A stretch of DNA of 64,000 nt from assembly GCF_963678635.1 (NCBI RefSeq), contig NC_087062.1, positions 23,704,177 to 23,768,176 on the forward strand, in the 5' to 3' direction. How positions within the stretch are numbered: position 1 is the stretch's first letter; the number at the start of each line of letters is the position of its first letter. Position numbers and translations under genes: made by a program. Shown piece after piece: positions 60,331-64,000 of the stretch. The notes beneath the pieces were generated by a model. It was not told where the DNA came from. It made no database searches and saw nothing but the letters and a program-made list of their open reading frames with translations. The stretch is from Symsagittifera roscoffensis (Eukaryota > Xenacoelomorpha > Acoela > Convolutidae).

Positions 60331-61704
60331 AGCAATTTAACAATTTCAATAGTAAGATTTATGTATTTTCTCTTATAGGAATTCAAATAAGTATAAGTTT
60401 TTCATTTTACCTAATCTGGCATTATAAAAATGGTTATTCTGATTTTATATTTCAGCTTACTAACACAGAGGCAAAGCTGAGCTTCGCACCACTTGCGGTA
60501 CAAAACATGAAAGCCTCTGTCAGAAAAAAATTGAAAAAAAAGCGGAAAATTAGATCTATCAAAATGAATGACACTAGTTTTGAAAAAATATATAAAAGAC
60601 AAGAAAATGTGAGATTAGCATAAGAAGAAAAATTGGGAAAAATGGTATAAACTAAATGTAAGGGTATTAAAACTTGGAGAGACAAAAATCAAAACAAAAA
60701 TCAAGAAATTTTTTGACTTCCACGTAGTCCAGCTACAGTCTTTTTGCACGAAAAAAAAACAAAAATCAAAAAGTGTGTTTTGTGTGAAGCAAAAAATCTG
60801 GTATGCCCTTATGTTGTAAGATAAAATTCAGGTCTGTCAAAAAAACAGGCTGCGATTTGCAAGCAATCTATTTTTCCAAAAAAAGAAGATTTATACCGCT
60901 TGACAAATTGAGAAATTTTTTTAATTGATTTTTTAAAACAGGCAATGTCTTCAAAAACAATTATGGCACTACCTGCAAAAACAATAGATTTTTTGAAAAA
61001 AGTTTTTATATCTCGCAATTTTACTCTTAGACAATTTTCTATCATATGATCGATTTGTAGACCGAAAAAACAATTTTCTATGAGATTGAATTTAAAGGTT
61101 TTCAAACTCATCAGCTGGACTACTTTGAGCTAGAAACATCATAATAAAAGAATAAAACTGATAATAATTTGAATTATGGCTAAAACTATGGCAATTTAAC
61201 AATTTCATTAGTGAGATTTATGTATTTACTCCTATAGGATTTCAAATAAGTATAAGTTTTTCAAACTACCTAATATGGCCTGTTGAACATGGTTATTCTG
61301 GTTTTATATTTCAGTTTAATAACACAGAGGCAAAACTGAGCTTCGCACCACTTGTGATACAAAACATGAAAGCCTATGTCAGAAAAAAAAAGAAAAAAAA
61401 ATCAAAAAAACTAGATCTATCAAAATGAATGACAATAGTTTTGAGAAAAAATCATGGCAAGACAAGAAAATGTGAAATTAGCCTGAGAAGAAAAAATGAG
61501 AACTTAACCGAATCAAGACTTTTCCGTCCCACGTGTATTCGTTACCTCAAACTAAGTTGCCGAGAGTTATTTAGGAGAGCAAATGTCTTGTTACCGATTG
61601 CAAAACTCTTGCTTGTCTCAAGGGTCAAAAGAACTAGAAGCTCTTCTTCTCTGCTTATTATCATCTTTATGACTTATTGCCGATCACACATCGCTAGGAA
61701 GGAA

Positions 61705-61965
61705 TTAAAGATTCCAAAATTTGTGATTCGGGTTACGAGTTCCTTTCAACATGCACGAGTGACAGAGATCAAAATCATCACAAGTTTTACACTTGTACCG
61801 TGTTTCAAAAATAGGACAACGCTGGCAATTGTCGCATTGAACTTCCGCGTGTACAAGGTGAAGCATGCCCATGTCAGGAGGGGTATTTGAAATACAAACA
61901 ACGGGATCGTCTAAAACTGATGGCTGCAAGGAACTCAATAGGTCCAAAGGCTTTAAGTGCTCCAC
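61705..61965 (-). other. ZZ-domain ORF of copy C (86 codons)
   Basis: An ATG-started frame: MEHLKPLDLLSSLQP linker, then HLVHAEVQCDNC, CPIFETRYKCKTC, DDFDLCHSC and KGTRNPNHKFW, ending at TAA. Six of six Cys ligands of the ZZ remain, but only one His. ZZ fingers bind two zinc ions; with one ligand short the second site may be weak. It could be translated by itself only if a promoter were present, which I cannot see. Confidence 0.6.
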
Positions 61966-62339
61966 GAAAACGAAAAAAAACCTCCCACTGTAGACTGGCT
62001 CAGCGAATCTTGCAGCTCATCGTCTAATTAAAGCGGAATTTTATCACCGTCAGAATCTCTCCATCGCAAACTTAATTCCGTTCCAATAGATGCTAGGTGC
62101 GGAAATTTTTCTAAAAGCCAACTTTTCAGCTGCAAAAAAAACTCCATTTTGCACATTCTTCAGCTGAAGCTCTCTGCTATTAACTCTGTAAACAGCTTTG
62201 ACAGTTCTAGACGTAGAGGAATTTGTTTCTGTAAATTGTTTATTTGCGGACAAAGACTAAGGATAGTCATCAATAGGTATATACACGAAATCACTAGAAG
62301 AGTCTGCCTTTTCAGATAACAATTCAACGTTTGCTTTGA

Positions 62340-62600
62340 ATCTATCAGCTTTCCTGTCATCTGCTTGATCTGTGTTAGTTTTTAGAGACAAGTTGACTTC
62401 AAGTTTATGGTCATAAATTCCTGGTGTTTTGGACTGGCCACCAGTTTTCTCGTCTGCATGATATGTGTTGACTTTCAGAAATGTATTGGTTTCAAATTCA
62501 GGGTAATTACAATCTAATGTATTGACTGGCAATCAGCTTTGCTTTTTGCTTGATCTGTGCTGGTTTTCAAAGATGTATTGGTTTCAAAAAGTTTTGTTTG
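62340..62600 (-). repeat. 93-bp coding minisatellite, three units (copy C)
   Basis: Unit landmarks lie at 62367, 62460 and 62552 (spacings 93 and 92). The same two PB1-proximal units as in copy B are present (KTPGIYDHKLEVN and FETNTFLKVNT segments). Copy C has fewer outer units, so unit number has changed since the duplication. Confidence 0.75.
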
Positions 62601-62639
62601 ATTATGTCATAATAGGTTGTCTTGCAATTGTCAAAAATC

Positions 62640-64000
62640 CGCAAAAAAATGTCTAGACTGACTTCAGATATAAGTGATTTGTCATAAGACAAAATTATAT
62701 ACTAGAAGACTCTACTCTTTGACATGACATTGTAGAGTAGGCTGAGTTTTCTTCTGTCTAAGTCGGAAAGATTTCTTCCAAGTATTCAAGCTAAAGTCTT
62801 TCCGCAGAAAAGAAACAACAATCAAAAAGTGTGTTTTGTGTGCAGCAAATATTCTTGTCTGTTTCGATGTTGGAAAATAGTTGTCAAAAAAACAGGCTGC
62901 GAATTGCAAAAAATCTATTTTTCCGAAAAAGAAGATTTGTAGCGTTTCACAAGGGACAAAAATTTGATATGACTTCGATTGAAATCTCGGTTTTGGTTAA
63001 CATGGCGAACCTCCAAATACCGCTTAACTAAGATATTCTTCCCACTCAATTTGTTGGTTTTATCATTTCAGAAATTTTTTGGATAAGGTGTTTAACTTTC
63101 ACACAAGGAGAAAAAATTAGTCAGACGGTATTTTACAGCCAAAAATACGTAAGTCACACAATGTCACGGTGCGACACAAAAAAAACAACACACGAAAAAT
63201 TCCTAGTCGTAGACTTTTCGGTCAATTTTCTGGACACGTAAAACTTAGTTTCCCAAGTGTGAATTTGGATGACTACCTTTTTTGTCAACTGGAGAGACTT
63301 ACTGAAGAAAAATTTCAGTTGTAGCGCATCAAAGTTGAGTTAAATGACTATTCTATCAAACTTTTTTCCTCGTCGACAGACGCAATATGAGGACAGAAAA
63401 AGAAACAGCCAAAAAAAGTGTTTTTTCATAAAACTTGAACTTTATTTTTTTTAAATGTTTAGCAATTTGAGCGGTCCAGAGGATAGCATGACATTTTTTT
63501 CTGAAAGTAGGTCTCTAAGCCGATAAAAAAGGCAGAGTTTATTCGCCCCGAAAAAAAATTTTTAGCAAAAAGAAGGAAAAAAGAAAACAAGCAGTTAAGC
63601 TTAAAAAAGTTGCGAAAAGCAGAAAAATATCAGAGCACTGCAAAAAACTATTATGTTAGGAAAACAACTTAACGAGAAAAAAAAACGATCCATAAAATGG
63701 CTTTTCAGCCGACAAAACATAAGCAGTCAAAAAAAGCCTACAATTTTTTTGGAAAAGAATAAATTCCATTTTTATCAAGACAAAAATCAAGACGTTGAAA
63801 TTTTTTTGACTTCCACGTAGTCCAGCTACAGTCTTTTTGCACGAAAGTAACAAAAATCAAGAAGTGTGTTTTGTGTGAAGCAAAATTTCTGGTTTGCTCT
63901 TATGTTGTAAGATAATATTCAGGTCTATCAAAAAAAAACAGGCTGCGATTTGCAAGCAATCTATTTTTCCAAAACAAGAAGATTTATAGCGCTTCACAAA
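62640..64000. other. Right edge: array VI modules continue past the window
   Basis: This follows the pattern of 58.3-59.7 kb: the GACATGACATTGTAGAGTAGG landmark (62.72 kb, also at 58.38 kb), a Cys-rich module (62,829), the third motif (63.3-63.5 kb) and another Cys-rich module (63,866). No gene is recognised. The array evidently runs on beyond 64 kb. Confidence 0.6.

Larger units (their letters stand above)
61700..62640 (-). pseudogene. p62-like copy C: 31-aa repeats, broken PB1, open ZZ
   Basis: Same order as copy B at an offset of 4523 bp. Three 93-bp units lie at 62.6-62.3 kb; a 91-codon frame (62532-62257) ends VYIPIDDYP before TAG at 62257-62259. The same frame continues past this stop into TSRTVKAVYRVNSRELQLKN. 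PB1 is then broken by an extra base in an A8 run (62134-62141), by TAA at 62028-62030 in the acidic region, and by a further shift near 61,975. The ZZ is open (61965-61705): CDNC, CKTC and CHSC are all kept, but the first of the two zinc His is lost (TRNPNH). It ends shortly after the ZZ, with no UBA. Confidence 0.75.
46440..64000 (+). repeat. Array VI: at least 12 degenerate copies of a Cys-rich module
   Basis: The landmark GTGTGTTTTGTGTGAAGCAAA (with variants) lies near 46491, 49447, 51641, 52848, 53555, 55224, 56379, 58491, 59766, 60773, 62829 and 63866. Around it are GTAGTCCAGCTACAGTCTTT upstream and GTCAAAAAAACAGGCTGCGA downstream. Plus-strand frames read VQLQYFCTKE, KCVLCEAKTL, RQIKVCQ or DKFKVCQK, and SEKEDVKRFTKRDKN. 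These align with the VQLQSFCTK, CMFCLKPEFF, DKFKICQK segments of array I, so the two arrays share an ancestor. All copies carry shifts or stops. The family is unrecognised. Confidence 0.65.

Noticed and set aside
61429-61890. 153-codon plus-strand ORF, one of the longest in the window
   Set aside because: It overlaps the minus-strand ZZ of p62-like copy C, and its plus-strand sequence shows no domain. The ZZ zinc ligands on the other strand are convincing.
1-64000. Possible CRISPR array among the many repeats
   Set aside because: Repeats are long tandem units (0.5-4.5 kb) or simple minisatellites, without regular short repeats separated by unique spacers, and the DNA is eukaryotic.
1-64000. 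tRNA or rRNA genes
   Set aside because: I looked for A/B box-like and cloverleaf-compatible stretches and rRNA core sequences while reading and saw none. A covariance-model scan would be decisive.

Overview
This is AT-rich animal (metazoan) nuclear DNA, by eye about two thirds A+T or more. It holds one compact host-type gene and a large amount of decayed and tandemly duplicated repeat sequence. The evidence for an animal is spliceosomal introns with usable GT/AG boundaries, a p62/SQSTM1-like PB1-ZZ protein, a BEL/Pao LTR-retrotransposon relic (a family known from animals), and EN-RT non-LTR retrotransposon relics. The species cannot be fixed from the sequence; an invertebrate is likely. There is no bacterial-type gene organisation, and I saw no rRNA, tRNA or CRISPR array.

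Layout. 0-4.3 kb: a three-exon minus-strand gene (3712 to 1715) encodes a predicted 223-residue PB1 + ZZ protein. Two inverted copies of a hAT-like non-autonomous element lie in its first intron and just beyond its 3' end. 4.3-9.2 kb: a decayed plus-strand non-LTR retrotransposon (ORF1-like, endonuclease, reverse transcriptase with a YADD box). 10.2-10.7 kb: a GC-rich hairpin, then clustered GATTATAAT palindromes. 11.7-13.9 kb: a BEL/Pao pol relic (Pao/RNase H region, integrase, C-terminal tail). 13.9-21.7 kb: array I, built from 1.4-kb outer and 1.38-kb inner units, some nearly identical. 21.6-24.2 kb: array II, two 1.3-kb units with GAGCGGTTT hairpins. 24.5-24.8 kb: a 10-11 bp CAGATCTG minisatellite. 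25.0-34.1 kb: array III, four 2.24-2.30 kb units, each with an open 24-codon hydrophobic leader ending at a strong splice donor. 34.1-36.6 kb: a spaced duplication and a possible terminal exon. 36.7-49.3 kb: array V, tandem 3' ends and three long copies of a minus-strand EN-RT retroelement. 46.4-64 kb: array VI, at least 12 copies of a degenerate module related to array I.

Embedded in array VI are two further p62-like copies (57.2-58.3 and 61.7-62.6 kb, minus strand), carried on a duplication with a 4.52-kb offset. Unlike the intact gene, both run from PB1 into ZZ without the two introns, and both carry a 93-bp (31-residue) tandem repeat upstream of PB1. They are damaged in different places: one keeps an open PB1 but a broken ZZ, the other the reverse. 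The parent family (31-residue repeats + PB1 + ZZ, with no visible LIR or UBA) is the most unusual biology here.

The only gene I would call probably functional is the 1.7-3.7 kb PB1-ZZ gene. The array III leader exons, a 35.0-kb exon and a few short ORFs are open candidates. Nearly everything else is mobile-element debris and satellite-like duplication.
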